Assembly (NCBI RefSeq): GCF_001189515.2
Contig: NZ_CP012069.2
Location: forward strand, 496,001 to 560,000
Direction of reading: 5' to 3'
From: Olsenella sp. oral taxon 807
Lineage (GTDB): Bacteria; Actinomycetota; Coriobacteriia; Coriobacteriales; Atopobiaceae
Length of the DNA stretch: 64,000 nucleotides
The translations under genes and the position numbers were made by a program. Shown piece by piece: positions 8,190-17,313 of this stretch. The notes beneath the pieces were generated by a model. It was not told where the DNA came from. It saw nothing but the letters and a program-made list of their open reading frames with translations, and did no database searches. How positions within the stretch are numbered: the stretch's first letter is position 1; the number at the start of each line of letters is the position of its first letter.

Positions 8190-10154
8190 TTACGCGTCCT
8201 GCGGCGCGGCCCGTGACGTCCCCGGTGCCGGCGGCTCCCACGAGCCGAGCTCCACCTCGGGTTCGCCCGTCGCAAGGACGTCGATGCACTCGACCTCGGT
8301 GTAGACGCTGTAGGCGACGATCGGGGCGCCGTCCGCGTCCGGTACCGCTTCCTCGAGGTACCAGCGCCTGAGGTAGGCGTCGCCCACGACGCAGAGGTTG
8401 CCGATCGGGCTCTCGGGTGGCCCGTCGGGCGTCCTCGCCCCACTGAATTCCCTGAAGCGGTGGCCCTCGTAGGTGCTGAGCAGCGCAAGGAGGCGCCCGG
8501 CCGCAAAGCGGACGCGTGCCATCGGTCCGCGCGCATCGCGGCTCCCCTTCGCGCCATGCGCGCCTCCTGGCAGCCGGTAGTAGAGGGAGAGGCCGCCCTC
8601 GTCGAGCCTCCAGCCCTCGCAGCTCCCGAACGCATGCCTCGGCAGCTCGACGCCGGGCGGTTGCCAGACGAGGCGCTCCGGGCTGCCGTAGCGCCCCTCG
8701 AAGTCGTGCTGGCTCATCGCGCCGCGCGGCGGCCCCAAGGGCATGGGGGCGCCCCTGACGAAGCCGACGGTCCGCCCCTCGCCGTCGAGGAGCTCGGCGT
8801 CGGGGACGCTGCTGTAGACCCCGCTGACGAGCCAGCCTGAGGTGACGAGCGTCACCTCGCCAAGGTCCGGCTGGTTCTGGGTGTGGGCGTGCATGTCGTT
8901 CTCCACGAGCCACTCGCTCAGGGACGACCTCGCGATCACCCAGGTGGCTATGCCCGGGCCCGGCGCGGGGGCGCCGCGGGAGGCGGCGTAGCGCAGGCCG
9001 TCCGCCCTGGCCACGCGCAGGGCCTCGAACCCCCTCAGGTCGAACGTGGCCCGCAGGTCCCCGAGGCCGAAGGTCGCCGTGGCCCCCAGGCCCGCGTCGT
9101 GCGTGACGTCGACGAGGCCCCAGTCTTCTGCCTGTCCGGGGAGCCCGGCGCCCCTAGGGACCCACTCCTCGGCGGGGATGGCACACCTTCCGTAGTCGCA
9201 GCCCCTGGCATCGATGCCTGCGCGCTCGACGTCGGGGGCACCCGAGGCGAAGGCCTCGATGACGACGCTGTCGGTGGGGACGTAGCAGACGGCCGCGTCG
9301 CCGGGCGCCTCGCCCCCAGTCGCCTCCCGGTACCACCGCTCGAGGTCGAGCCCCCTCGTGACGTAGGGGTCACCCAGGACGCGCCCGTACAGAGTCCGTA
9401 TGGCCCTGTAGGTGAACAGGCGCCTCTTGCCCCATCCCGCCCCGCTCACCCTGAGCGCGCGCAGGGCCTCGGCGGGAAAGCGCAGGGTCATGCGCGTCGA
9501 GCGGTCCTCGAAGACCAGGCGCAGCTCCAGCCCGCGCGCGTCGATGCGCCAGCCCTCCATGTAGTAGCACTCCTCGCTCCTGAGGGCCCTCCCACCCGCC
9601 TCGAGCGGGGACCACTCGCCCCACCCGTACCGGTCGAGGTACTCCCACCACCCCATCGGCCCCCTCGGTGCCCCCGAGGGGGGAAGGGGCGCGCCGGCGA
9701 GCGAGGCGGTCAGCCGGGGGAGGCCGTCCCAGCCGCTGAGCCTAGCCCTCGGCGGGCAGTCGCTGTCCACGACGAGGCTCACGAGCCAGCCCCTGGTGGC
9801 GATGGCGAGCTCCGAGGTCTCCTCGGCCCGGTGGCCGCTGCTGTCCGCCACCCACCTCCCGAGGGGCGAGCCTACGACCGCCCAGGCCGCTATGCCCGAG
9901 CCCGGGCTTGGGGCGCCGTGTGAGGCGGCGTGGCGCAGGCCGTCCACCCTGGCCACGCGCAGGCAGTCGCAGCCGGAGAGGTCGAGGGTCAGGCGGGCGT
10001 CGCCGTAACCGAGGATCACCAGGCCTTGGCCCCGCCTGCCGGCGGACACCTCGACGAGCTCCCAGTCTGCGGCCGTGCCGGGGACCGTGATGCCGGGCGG
10101 GTCCCACGGGACCCATGCCTCTGTGGCGCCCTGCTCCCTAGGCGACTCGCTCAC
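8190..10154 (-). CDS. Internally duplicated 654-aa protein of unknown function
   Basis: No family recognised. The protein is two tandem copies of a roughly 320-residue unit. Residues about 1-320 and 325-650 share ordered blocks: LRVARVDGLRHAASHGAPSP / LRVARADGLRYAASRGAPAP, TRGWLVS / TSGWLVS, APLPPSGAPRGPM / APMPLGPPRGAM, GDPYVTRGLDLERWY / GDAYLRRWY and GAPDVE / GEPEVE. It has no signal peptide or membrane segment, so it is probably cytosolic. GC content is higher than in neighbouring core genes. The GTG start overlaps the stop of the 55-aa ORF (GTGA), implying translational coupling. An immunity-type role beside a lost toxin is one possibility, but nothing in the sequence proves it. Confidence 0.75.
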   Translation of the reverse strand: MSESPREQGATEAWVPWDPPGITVPGTAADWELVEVSAGRRGQGLVILGYGDARLTLDLSGCDCLRVARVDGLRHAASHGAPSPGSGIAAWAVVGSPLGRWVADSSGHRAEETSELAIATRGWLVSLVVDSDCPPRARLSGWDGLPRLTASLAGAPLPPSGAPRGPMGWWEYLDRYGWGEWSPLEAGGRALRSEECYYMEGWRIDARGLELRLVFEDRSTRMTLRFPAEALRALRVSGAGWGKRRLFTYRAIRTLYGRVLGDPYVTRGLDLERWYREATGGEAPGDAAVCYVPTDSVVIEAFASGAPDVERAGIDARGCDYGRCAIPAEEWVPRGAGLPGQAEDWGLVDVTHDAGLGATATFGLGDLRATFDLRGFEALRVARADGLRYAASRGAPAPGPGIATWVIARSSLSEWLVENDMHAHTQNQPDLGEVTLVTSGWLVSGVYSSVPDAELLDGEGRTVGFVRGAPMPLGPPRGAMSQHDFEGRYGSPERLVWQPPGVELPRHAFGSCEGWRLDEGGLSLYYRLPGGAHGAKGSRDARGPMARVRFAAGRLLALLSTYEGHRFREFSGARTPDGPPESPIGNLCVVGDAYLRRWYLEEAVPDADGAPIVAYSVYTEVECIDVLATGEPEVELGSWEPPAPGTSRAAPQDA

Positions 10155-10318
10155 GCACCGTCCCCCTTGCTGACGTACCGGATCTTCTGATAGGTGGTCT
10201 TTGGCTTACCGTGCACATCCGGTACTTTCTTCTGAATCTCAAGCGTAGGGTGATCTCCGCTAAGGTCGCTACTGTGCTCGCGGGCTATGACAGTACGATC
10301 GTCGGAAAGCTTGCCCAT
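10151..10318 (-). CDS. Small 55-aa ORF translationally coupled to the 654-aa protein
   Basis: ATG at 10318 with GAGGAG eight bases upstream; TGA overlaps the GTG of the next gene by four bases. The peptide is polar and basic (opening MGKLSDDRTVIAREHSSD, ending TTYQKIRYVSKGDGA). Its ribosome site lies in the last bases of repeat element B. It resembles the tail end of a larger secreted or polymorphic-toxin-type protein more than a complete domain, so it may be a remnant retained for coupling. That is inference only. Confidence 0.5.
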   Translation of the reverse strand: MGKLSDDRTVIAREHSSDLSGDHPTLEIQKKVPDVHGKPKTTYQKIRYVSKGDGA

Positions 10319-10530
10319 GAATTGGCTCCTCGGGGGTTTGTGTGGGTTGACGCCTCGGCGAAGACGCCAACCTCGCGGCGGCACCGCTCGCGTAGAGTCT
10401 ACCTTCCCGACCAAGGGAGAGGTGCCCACCGAGAGGGGGCGCCGCCGGCACGCCATGGCGGTTGGGGCGCTCGTGCCACCCGACGCAGCTCGCGTCGTAA
10501 AGCTCGCGTCGTAAAGCTCGCGTCGCAACA

Positions 10531-10588
10531 GTGTACACAAACGCTCCGAAACGGCTCCAAGGGGCCATTTTGGCCAATCTGTGTACAC
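10531..10588. repeat. 58-bp unit B1
   Basis: GTGTACAC at 10531-10538 and 10581-10588; inner arms CCGAAACGGC and GGCCATTTTGG. Confidence 0.9.
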
Positions 10589-10632
10589 TCCTGCGTCCCC
10601 GCGCCTGTCCGCAACTGCTCCACGGCCCAACA

Positions 10633-10690
10633 GTGTACACAAACGCCCCAAAACGGCACCGAGAGGCCATTTCCACCGATCTGTGTACAC
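10633..10690. repeat. 58-bp unit B2
   Basis: GTGTACAC at 10633-10640 and 10683-10690; left arm CCAAAACGGC, right arm GGCCATTTCCACC, which no longer pairs fully with it. Confidence 0.9.
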
Positions 10691-10734
10691 TCCTGCGTCG
10701 TCGCGCCTGTCCGCAACAACGCAACAGCCCAACA

Positions 10735-10792
10735 GTGTACACAAATGCCCCAATCCGGCACGGAGAGGCCCGATCCTCCCATTTGTGTACAC
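10735..10792. repeat. 58-bp unit B3
   Basis: GTGTACAC at 10735-10742 and 10785-10792. Outer arms pair over 13 bases (GTGTACACAAATG). It carries the GGGAGGATCGGGC variant arm, seen on the opposite strand, shared with unit A2. Confidence 0.9.
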
Positions 10793-10838
10793 TATTGCGA
10801 TTCCAAGGCCACTCATAACCCAAGCCCACAGCCCAACA

Positions 10839-10896
10839 GTGTACACAAACGCCCCAAAACGGCGTCGAGGGGCCGTTTTGGCCAATCTGTGTACAC
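10839..10896. repeat. 58-bp unit B4 (best hairpin)
   Basis: GTGTACAC at 10839-10846 and 10889-10896. The inner stem CCAAAACGGC (10854-10863) pairs perfectly with GCCGTTTTGG (10872-10881) around an 8-base loop. Confidence 0.9.
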
Positions 10897-11058
10897 TCCT
10901 GCGTTCCCACAACCGCACGCGTGACCGGGCGGGGCCACTGGTCCCACGACGTCGACGGCCCCATGGCCCCGTGATGCCAGGGCGCTTGGACCTGAGGCCC
11001 ACGCCGCCAAGGCGGTGGCGCAACCATCCACCTATACGAACTCACGAAGCCTCTTATA

Positions 11059-11377
11059 GGGTGTGCATTATGTGTCATGGTCAACTAACGAGTGATATCG
11101 ATCGCTTGATTTGGCGCAAAGAGAATGGGGCCGAGCGGAAGCCCGACCACATGAAGCAACCCGCACCGATGGCGCCACATGGCTTCAAGCTCCCGGTACG
11201 GCGGGTCACCCTCGCTGACGAGAACTGCGCGTAAAAAACTTCTAATCAAATATATGTGCAATACAGATAGGAGTAATAACCTCGAAAACGTGAAGTTGAA
11301 AGAACTTACTAAAAGCGATATCGTGAAAACAAGCAGTACAATGGCGGCATCGGTTGCTGCGATGAAAGTGGGGACTG
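11059..11377. other. Intergenic, AT-rich in its right half
   Basis: No gene supported. The 11230-11350 part is markedly AT-richer than its surroundings, which suggests imported or promoter-bearing DNA ahead of the ATPase gene. No clear promoter hexamers at proper spacing were found. Confidence 0.4.
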
Positions 11378-12736
11378 ATGTTCAAGCGGAAGATCTACGA
11401 CGAGCTGCTCGCCTAGAAGTCGACGAGCCAGGGGTCAACGGCGCTCCTCGTCGAGGGCGCGCGCCGCGTTGGGAAGTCGACGGTCGTCGAAAAGTTCGCC
11501 AAGGCGGAGTACGAGATGTACCTGCTGATCGACTTCACGAAGGTGACCGACGACTGCAGGCAGACGTTCCTCGATACGCGCTCGGACATGGGCAGCTTCT
11601 TCCTGTACCTGTCCGCGGAGTTCGGCGTCGAGCTCAGGGAGCGCAGGTCCCTCGTCATTTTCGACGAGGTGCAGGCCTTCCCCCAGGCGCGCGAGTTCAT
11701 AAAGCACCTCGTGGCAGACGGCCGCTACGACTACGTCGAGACAGGCTCCCTCGTCTCGATAAAGGAGAATGTCCGCAACACCCTGATTCCCTCGGAGGAG
11801 GAGTCGCGCAAGATGGGCCCGATGGACTTCGAGGAGTTCCTGTGGGCCTTGGGAGAGGGCGCCCTCGCCGCCATGATCAGGCGCTCCTTCGAGAGCCGAC
11901 AGAACCTGCCGGAGACGCTCCACCGCAAGGCCGAGAGGCTCTGGAGGGAGTACATGCTCGTGGGAGGGATGCCCCAGTCCGTGGCGGCGTATGCGGACGG
12001 GCGCGACCTGATGGCCGCCGACCGCGCGAAGGGGCTCATCCTCGGTCTGTACCGCAACGACATCGAGAAGCGCGGTGGCCTCGCCGCGAAGAGGATCAAG
12101 GCGGTCTTCGACGCCATCCCCGGCCAGCTAGCCAAGCACGAGAAGAAGGTCGTGTACGCGCAGATCGAGGGGGACTCGCGTGCCAGGGACTTCGCGACGG
12201 CCTTCGCGTGGCTGAAGGAGGCCGCGACGGTCAGCCTGTGCACCTTGAGCGCCGACCCCTCCGTCGGCCTGGCCCTCAGCGAGGACGAGGCCTCCGTCAA
12301 GTGCTACATGGTAGACACGGGCCTTCTCGCCAGCATGGCCTTTGACTCGAGTGGCAGCGTCATGCCCGAGGCGTACAGGCAGGTGCTCACGGGTTCGATC
12401 GAGGTGAGTGAGGGCATGCTCATGGAGAACGCAGTCGCGCAGCAGCTGCGCGCCAACGGCCATCCGCTCCACTTCTACTCGAAATCCTCCACGGTCAAGG
12501 AGGAGCGCATGGAGATAGACTTCCTGACCATCCGCCCGTATCCCGGCGCCGCCATGAAGCCGCGGGTGAGCCCCATCGAGATCAAGTCGGGGAAGCGCTA
12601 CTCGCCCGTCTCCCTCAACAAGTTCAAGGCGAAGTTTGCACGGCGCGTCGGCACCGAGTACGTCCTCCACGCCAAGATTCTGAAGGTCGAAGGCGATCGG
12701 GTGTTCCTCCCTCTCTACATGTCGATCTGCATATAG
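11378..12736 (+). pseudogene. DUF4143-type AAA ATPase interrupted by one amber codon
   Basis: From ATG 11378 the frame reads MFKRKIYDELLA, then TAG (11414-11416), then continues uninterrupted for about 440 codons. After the stop come the Walker A region (LLVEGARRVGKST), Walker B (SLVIFDEVQAFP), the sensor-like YDYVETGSLVS, the DUF4143 region and the C-terminal PD-(D/E)XK-like segment (MEIDFL ... PIEIKSGK). Family proteins typically carry Trp at the TAG position (TGG to TAG is one base). Restart at an internal start such as 11516 would lose Walker A. These ATPases are common accessory genes with no firm role. Apart from this codon the gene looks undamaged, so the lesion may be recent or a sequencing error. 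Confidence 0.8.
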
Positions 12737-13267
12737 AGGTCTCACCCTCAACGCGCGCTCTCAGGCTCCCGATGATCCACGCTGCGGCGGGGCAATTGAG
12801 TCGCCCCTTTCGCAGAGGCTCCGCGGAATCCGCATGGCGCGACCTGGAATACCCGCCAAAGTTTGCATCATCTCGACCGATGCCGAGAGATAGGCATGGC
12901 GGGTTCACTACCGACAATGTACCACACGTGACGGTGTCTCCCTTGGTCGATTTCACATGGGAATGGCTGGGATTGTCGTGGATGTCGAGAGGGGAGGATG
13001 TAACCCCGCCCCCGACGGTCACGGCAAACACACGCTTCGTGCGCCTGCCTGGTGCCTGTGACATCCGCCAGAAGAGGACGCCACCAGAAGGGAGATGTGA
13101 AAGACCCTCGCCTTTCTTGGCCCATGTACCTGCGTGTTTGGTAGACATGCAGCTCAGCGCCGCAAATGAGGGACGCATCGGGACGCCTCGATGGGCTATC
13201 CTAGGGCCTGACGTACAGAGCCGTTCGCCAGATTCTTGTGGCTGCGGCAGTGTGAGTAGGGAAGCAC
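12737..13267. other. Intergenic stretch before dnaE
   Basis: Frames on both strands (for example 12772-13335 plus and 12624-13274 minus) overlap neighbouring genes and show no recognisable motif or good ribosome site. I see no supported gene, RNA or hairpin here. Confidence 0.4.
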
Positions 13268-16200
13268 ATGGCATTCGTTCACCTTCACAACCACTCCGAC
13301 TTCTCCATCCTCGACGGAGCGGCGCGCATCCCTGATATCGTGAGGCGCGCCGTCGAGCTCAAGATGCCCGCCGTCGCCCTCACGGATCACGGCTACCTCT
13401 TTGGCGTTCCCAACCTCGACCTAGAGTGCCGCAAGTACAACGAGGCCGCCTGCGCCATGAAGCAGTGGGAGCATGACCTGGAGTGCTTCGAGAAGGGCTG
13501 GGAGCTTGAGGAGCCCGCGCCGGACGCGAAGGACGCAGAGGCCTGCGATCGCGCCCACGCTCAGTGGGAGAGCGATCGCAGGGTCTGGGAGGCGACGCAC
13601 GATCTCGCTGCCGTCAGGGAGAACCGGCCACCCCTCAAGGTGAAGCCCATCTTTGGCTGCGAGTGCTACTTCATCAAGGATGAGTGTATCGAGCGGGGCA
13701 CCAAGCAGCGCCGCTTCCACCTGATCCTGCTTGCCAAGAGCGGGCGCGGCTACGCGAACCTCCTCAGATGCATGTCCAAGGCCGCCGGTCACGAGATGTA
13801 TTACTACAAGCCCCGCGTGACGCTCGACATGCTCAGGGAGTACCACGAGGGCCTCATCTGCCAGAGCGCCTGCGTCCAGGGCATCATCTCGCAGTGCGTG
13901 CTCGACGGCGACTTCGACGGCGCGCGCGAGTGGGCGAGCAGCTTCCGGTCAATCTTTGGCGAGGACTTCTACATCGAGATCCAAGACCATGCCCAGGAGT
14001 ACCGGGGTGGCTGGAACGATCGCAAGCTCGCCGAACACCTCGTCGGGATGGCCCGTGAGCTGAACATCAAGGTCGTCGCCACCAATGACTTCCACTACCT
14101 CGTCCGCGAGGACGCCCCTACCCAGGATGTTCTGTCGTGCATCGGCAAGGCGACGACCCTCTCGGACGAGACTCGCCAGCATATGGTGGGCTCAGAGTTC
14201 TACATGAAGAGTGAGCAGGAGATGCGCGAGCTCTTCTCCTGGGTACCCGAGGCCTGCGACAACACCCTCGAGATCGCGTCCAAGTGTGACTTCGAGCTGG
14301 ACTGGTCGAGCATGTACCTGCCCGAGTTCCCAGGGCTCAAGCCCGGCGAGACCGCCGAGGAGCGCTTTCGCGTCGAGTGCGAGCGCGGCCTTGCCAAGCG
14401 CTACGGCGCCGACTGGAGAGACGTCGTCATCGGTGGCATCAACGTCCAGGAACGCTTTGAGTACGAGTACCGGATCATCTGCGACAAGGGCTTTGCCAAC
14501 TACTTCCTCATCGTCCAGGACTACGTCCAGTGGGCCAAGGACAGGGGCATTGGCGTGGGGCCGGGGCGTGGCTCGGCGGCAGGTGCCATCGTCGCCTACG
14601 CCATGAACATCACGAGCTTTGACCCGCTTGAGAATGGCCTCATGTTCGAGCGCTTCCTCTCGCCCCAGCGCTCGGAGATGCCCGACATAGACATGGACTT
14701 CGACGACGAGCACCTCCAGGACGTCCTTACCCACGTCCGCGAGCTCTACGGCGAGGATCACGTCTGCAAGGTCATCACCTACTCCACGATCAAGGCCAAG
14801 CAGGCCATCAATGACGCGGCGCGCGTGCTCGGCCAGCCCGTCTATGTGGGTCAGAGGCTCTCAAAGATGCTCTCCGGGGACCCGGGCCTCGAGCTTGCGA
14901 ACGCCCTGCACAAGAACGAGCGGAAGCCCGACCAGTATTCCCCCGACTTCGAGCAGGCCTACAAGGACGACGAGGTCGCCCACGGCATCATTGACGCGGC
15001 CCTCTCGATAGAGGGCATGACCCGCGGCGAGGGCGTCCATGCCTGCGCGACGCTCATCACTCCCACTCCCGTCACCGACCACGTGCCCACGAAGCTCGAC
15101 ACCAAGGGCAACGTCACGATCACCCAGTACGAGGGTCACTCGGTTGCGGACATGGGCCTACTCAAGATGGACTTCTTGGGCCTGCGCACCCTCACGGTCA
15201 TCAGCAAGGCGCTCGAGAACATCCAGGCGTCCCATCCTGACCTCACAGACCTCGACGCCCTGCCCGATAGCGTCAGGGCCTGCGTCAAGCCAGGTGCCAC
15301 CAGCCTGGACCTCGATGTCGACAAGGTTGACTTCACCGATCCCAAGATCTACGAGCTTCTGGGCTCGGGCCGCACCGCCGGTGTCTTTCAGGTCGAGTCG
15401 CCGGGCATGACGGCCACGATCAAGAACATGCAGCCCAAGGAGTACAAGCAGATAGTCGCCTTGATCGCCCTCTACCGCCCTGGCCCCTTGGGCTCGGGCA
15501 TGGTCACGAGCTACATCAATCGCATGAACGGCAGGGAGGACGTCGTCTTCTACGACGACCGCCTCTCCGAGATCCTGGACGAGACCTATGGCACCATCGT
15601 CTACCAGGAGCAGGTCATGCAGATCTCGGTCAAGATGAGCGGCTTCTCGGCTGGTGAGTCCGACTCACGCATCAGGAAGCCCGTGGCGAAGAAGAAGGTC
15701 AAGCTCCTCACCTCGACCGTCTTTCACTGGGACAACGGCAAGGACGAGACGACCTACGACCACTGGATGAACGGTGCCGTCGACAACGGCTACACCCGGG
15801 AGGTCGCCCAGCGGATCTGGGACGACGTCTTGGAGTTTGCCTCCTATGCCTTCAACAAGTCGCATTCGGCCGGCTACGCCATACTCGTCATGCAGACGGC
15901 TTGGCTCAAGGCCCACTTCCCCCTCGAGTACATGGCGTCGGTGCTCACGTCCTACATGGGGAAGACCGACAAGATCGTCCACTACGTCACGTCCTGCCGC
16001 CGCGAGGGCATCGACGTCCTGCCGCCCGACATCAACGAGTCGGGCAGGGACTTCACGGCGACCTCGGAGGGCGTCCGCTTTGGATTCGCGGGCATCCGCG
16101 GCGTGGGTGAGGGTGTGGCCGAGGCCATCATGTCCGAGCGCGAGGCGAGAGGTCCCTTCAGGGACCTCCATGACTTCGTGGACCGCGTGGACGCAGGGCA

Positions 16201-17173
16201 GGCCAACCGTCGCGTCGTCGAGGCCCTCATCAAGGCGGGCGCCTTCGATTCGACGGGCTACCCAAGAAGGCAGCTCATGACGTTCACCGACAAGAGCGAT
16301 CCCGCTAACATCGTCGATGCGGCGACGAAGCGCCAGAAGGACCGTGCGGCTGGTCAGAGCTCGCTTTTCGACCTCTTTGGCGCGGTGGAGGGCTCGGGCT
16401 TTGACGATCAGGTGCCAGACCCTGACCCCGCAGCCGAGTGGGACCGCCACACGAAGCTCGCGCAGGAGCATGAGGTCCTGGGACTCTACGTCTCGGACCA
16501 CCCGCTGGCCCCCTTCGAGTACGCGCTCTCGAAGGCCCGTGACTACACGGTCCTGGAGCTTTCCGAGTCAGACGAGAGCGTCGACCCCGAGAGCGGCGCG
16601 ACGATCACGCGCTTCAAGGTGCCCGAGGGGCAGTCCATCAGGCTTGCCGGCATGGTGCCTACAGGTGGCGTCGCCAAGAAGGTCACCAAGAAGGGTGACC
16701 AGATGGCCGTCGTCACACTTGAGGACATGGAGGGCGAGATATCCGTCGTCGTCTTTCCCAAGACCTACAAGGAGTGCGCGGCAGTGCTTGAGGGCGAGGT
16801 GGACAGTCAGACGGGAGAGCGTGTCGGGGACGTCTTCATCAGGGTCACGGGCAAGCTCGAGCGTGGCGATCGTGGTGATCAGGTGATCGCCAGCTCGGTC
16901 GAGGCGATGGAGCTCTCCGAGAGGACCAACAGGCCCAAGGTGGTAGAGGTCTTCGTGAGTCCGCAGCGGCTGCTCTCCCAGGGATGCCTCGAGACGTTGC
17001 AGTCCATCCTTGTCCGCTACGACGGCTTGGACAAGGTCGCGCTCCTCGTCGAGAGCGCGACCGGGGACTTGGTGCGCCTGGCGCTTCCCACGAGGGTGGA
17101 CGCCCGCAACAACGTGCTACTCGCCGAGGTTAAGGATCTCGTGGAGGGGGAGGGTCACGTCCGGCTCGTCTAG
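13268..17173 (+). CDS. dnaE: DNA polymerase III alpha subunit
   Basis: A 1301-aa replicative polymerase. Seen: the PHP domain opening FVHLHNHSDFSILDGAARI, the palm catalytic motif PDIDMDFDDEH (about residues 471-481), the GPGRGSAAG motif, YQEQVMQIS, tandem helix-hairpin-helix region, and a C-terminal OB fold (LAGMVPTGGVAKKVTKKGDQ, MAVVTLEDMEGEISVVVF). The PHP domain carries a charged insertion of about 60 residues (roughly 58-120, ECRKYNEAACAMKQWEH onward) before the KPIFGCECYF strand; in other DnaE proteins this link is short. It makes the protein longer than the usual 1150-1200 residues. It stands alone with no obvious operon partner. Confidence 0.96.
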   Translation: MAFVHLHNHSDFSILDGAARIPDIVRRAVELKMPAVALTDHGYLFGVPNLDLECRKYNEAACAMKQWEHDLECFEKGWELEEPAPDAKDAEACDRAHAQWESDRRVWEATHDLAAVRENRPPLKVKPIFGCECYFIKDECIERGTKQRRFHLILLAKSGRGYANLLRCMSKAAGHEMYYYKPRVTLDMLREYHEGLICQSACVQGIISQCVLDGDFDGAREWASSFRSIFGEDFYIEIQDHAQEYRGGWNDRKLAEHLVGMARELNIKVVATNDFHYLVREDAPTQDVLSCIGKATTLSDETRQHMVGSEFYMKSEQEMRELFSWVPEACDNTLEIASKCDFELDWSSMYLPEFPGLKPGETAEERFRVECERGLAKRYGADWRDVVIGGINVQERFEYEYRIICDKGFANYFLIVQDYVQWAKDRGIGVGPGRGSAAGAIVAYAMNITSFDPLENGLMFERFLSPQRSEMPDIDMDFDDEHLQDVLTHVRELYGEDHVCKVITYSTIKAKQAINDAARVLGQPVYVGQRLSKMLSGDPGLELANALHKNERKPDQYSPDFEQAYKDDEVAHGIIDAALSIEGMTRGEGVHACATLITPTPVTDHVPTKLDTKGNVTITQYEGHSVADMGLLKMDFLGLRTLTVISKALENIQASHPDLTDLDALPDSVRACVKPGATSLDLDVDKVDFTDPKIYELLGSGRTAGVFQVESPGMTATIKNMQPKEYKQIVALIALYRPGPLGSGMVTSYINRMNGREDVVFYDDRLSEILDETYGTIVYQEQVMQISVKMSGFSAGESDSRIRKPVAKKKVKLLTSTVFHWDNGKDETTYDHWMNGAVDNGYTREVAQRIWDDVLEFASYAFNKSHSAGYAILVMQTAWLKAHFPLEYMASVLTSYMGKTDKIVHYVTSCRREGIDVLPPDINESGRDFTATSEGVRFGFAGIRGVGEGVAEAIMSEREARGPFRDLHDFVDRVDAGQANRRVVEALIKAGAFDSTGYPRRQLMTFTDKSDPANIVDAATKRQKDRAAGQSSLFDLFGAVEGSGFDDQVPDPDPAAEWDRHTKLAQEHEVLGLYVSDHPLAPFEYALSKARDYTVLELSESDESVDPESGATITRFKVPEGQSIRLAGMVPTGGVAKKVTKKGDQMAVVTLEDMEGEISVVVFPKTYKECAAVLEGEVDSQTGERVGDVFIRVTGKLERGDRGDQVIASSVEAMELSERTNRPKVVEVFVSPQRLLSQGCLETLQSILVRYDGLDKVALLVESATGDLVRLALPTRVDARNNVLLAEVKDLVEGEGHVRLV

Positions 17174-17313
17174 GGCGAAGGGCACGTGCGCCCGGCCAGA
17201 CGCCAGGTGTCATGCGTGGGTCGGTGGCTTCTTTCGTCGTGCCATGGGGCGCACAGTGACGTATGCTTGTGGACGAATTCTCACATCCGTCATCATGCTG
17301 GGGGGAATGGTCA

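Larger units (their letters stand above)
10325..11058 (-). repeat. Repeat element B (four 58-bp units with conserved flanks)
   Basis: Largest copy of the family. Read on the minus strand it begins with TATAAGAGGCTTCGTGAGTT, continues with the conserved CCTCAGGTCC and GGCCATGGGG blocks, then four 58-bp units at 102-104-bp spacing, and ends with GGCGTCTTCGCCGAGGCGTC and CCACACAAACCCCCGAGGAG, whose GAGGAG serves as ribosome site for the 55-aa ORF. Spacers between units share GCGTC/CCTGTCCGC segments but are less conserved than the units. A TTGACC (minus strand, 11084-11079) with TATAAG downstream could be a promoter reading through the element, although the spacing is long. Confidence 0.88.

Noticed and set aside
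7774-8304. 176-codon plus-strand frame
   Set aside because: It overlaps the 3' end of the well-supported 654-aa gene and has no motif or ribosome site.
8883-9923. 346-codon plus-strand frame opposite the 654-aa gene
   Set aside because: Typical GC-rich antisense shadow; only the minus frame has internal homology and a coupled start.
10531-10896. Repeat array B as a CRISPR array
   Set aside because: Repeats are internally palindromic 58-bp units, spacers are similar to each other rather than unique, and there are no cas genes.
10151-11084. Long frames through the repeat elements encoding repeated peptides such as VYTNAPKR or SVHRLAKT
   Set aside because: They exist on both strands, shift frame between units (102 against 104 bp spacing) and lack ribosome sites; they are by-products of the DNA repeat.
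12772-13335. 187-codon frame between the ATPase and dnaE
   Set aside because: It runs into the dnaE start on the same strand in another frame and shows no recognisable domain.
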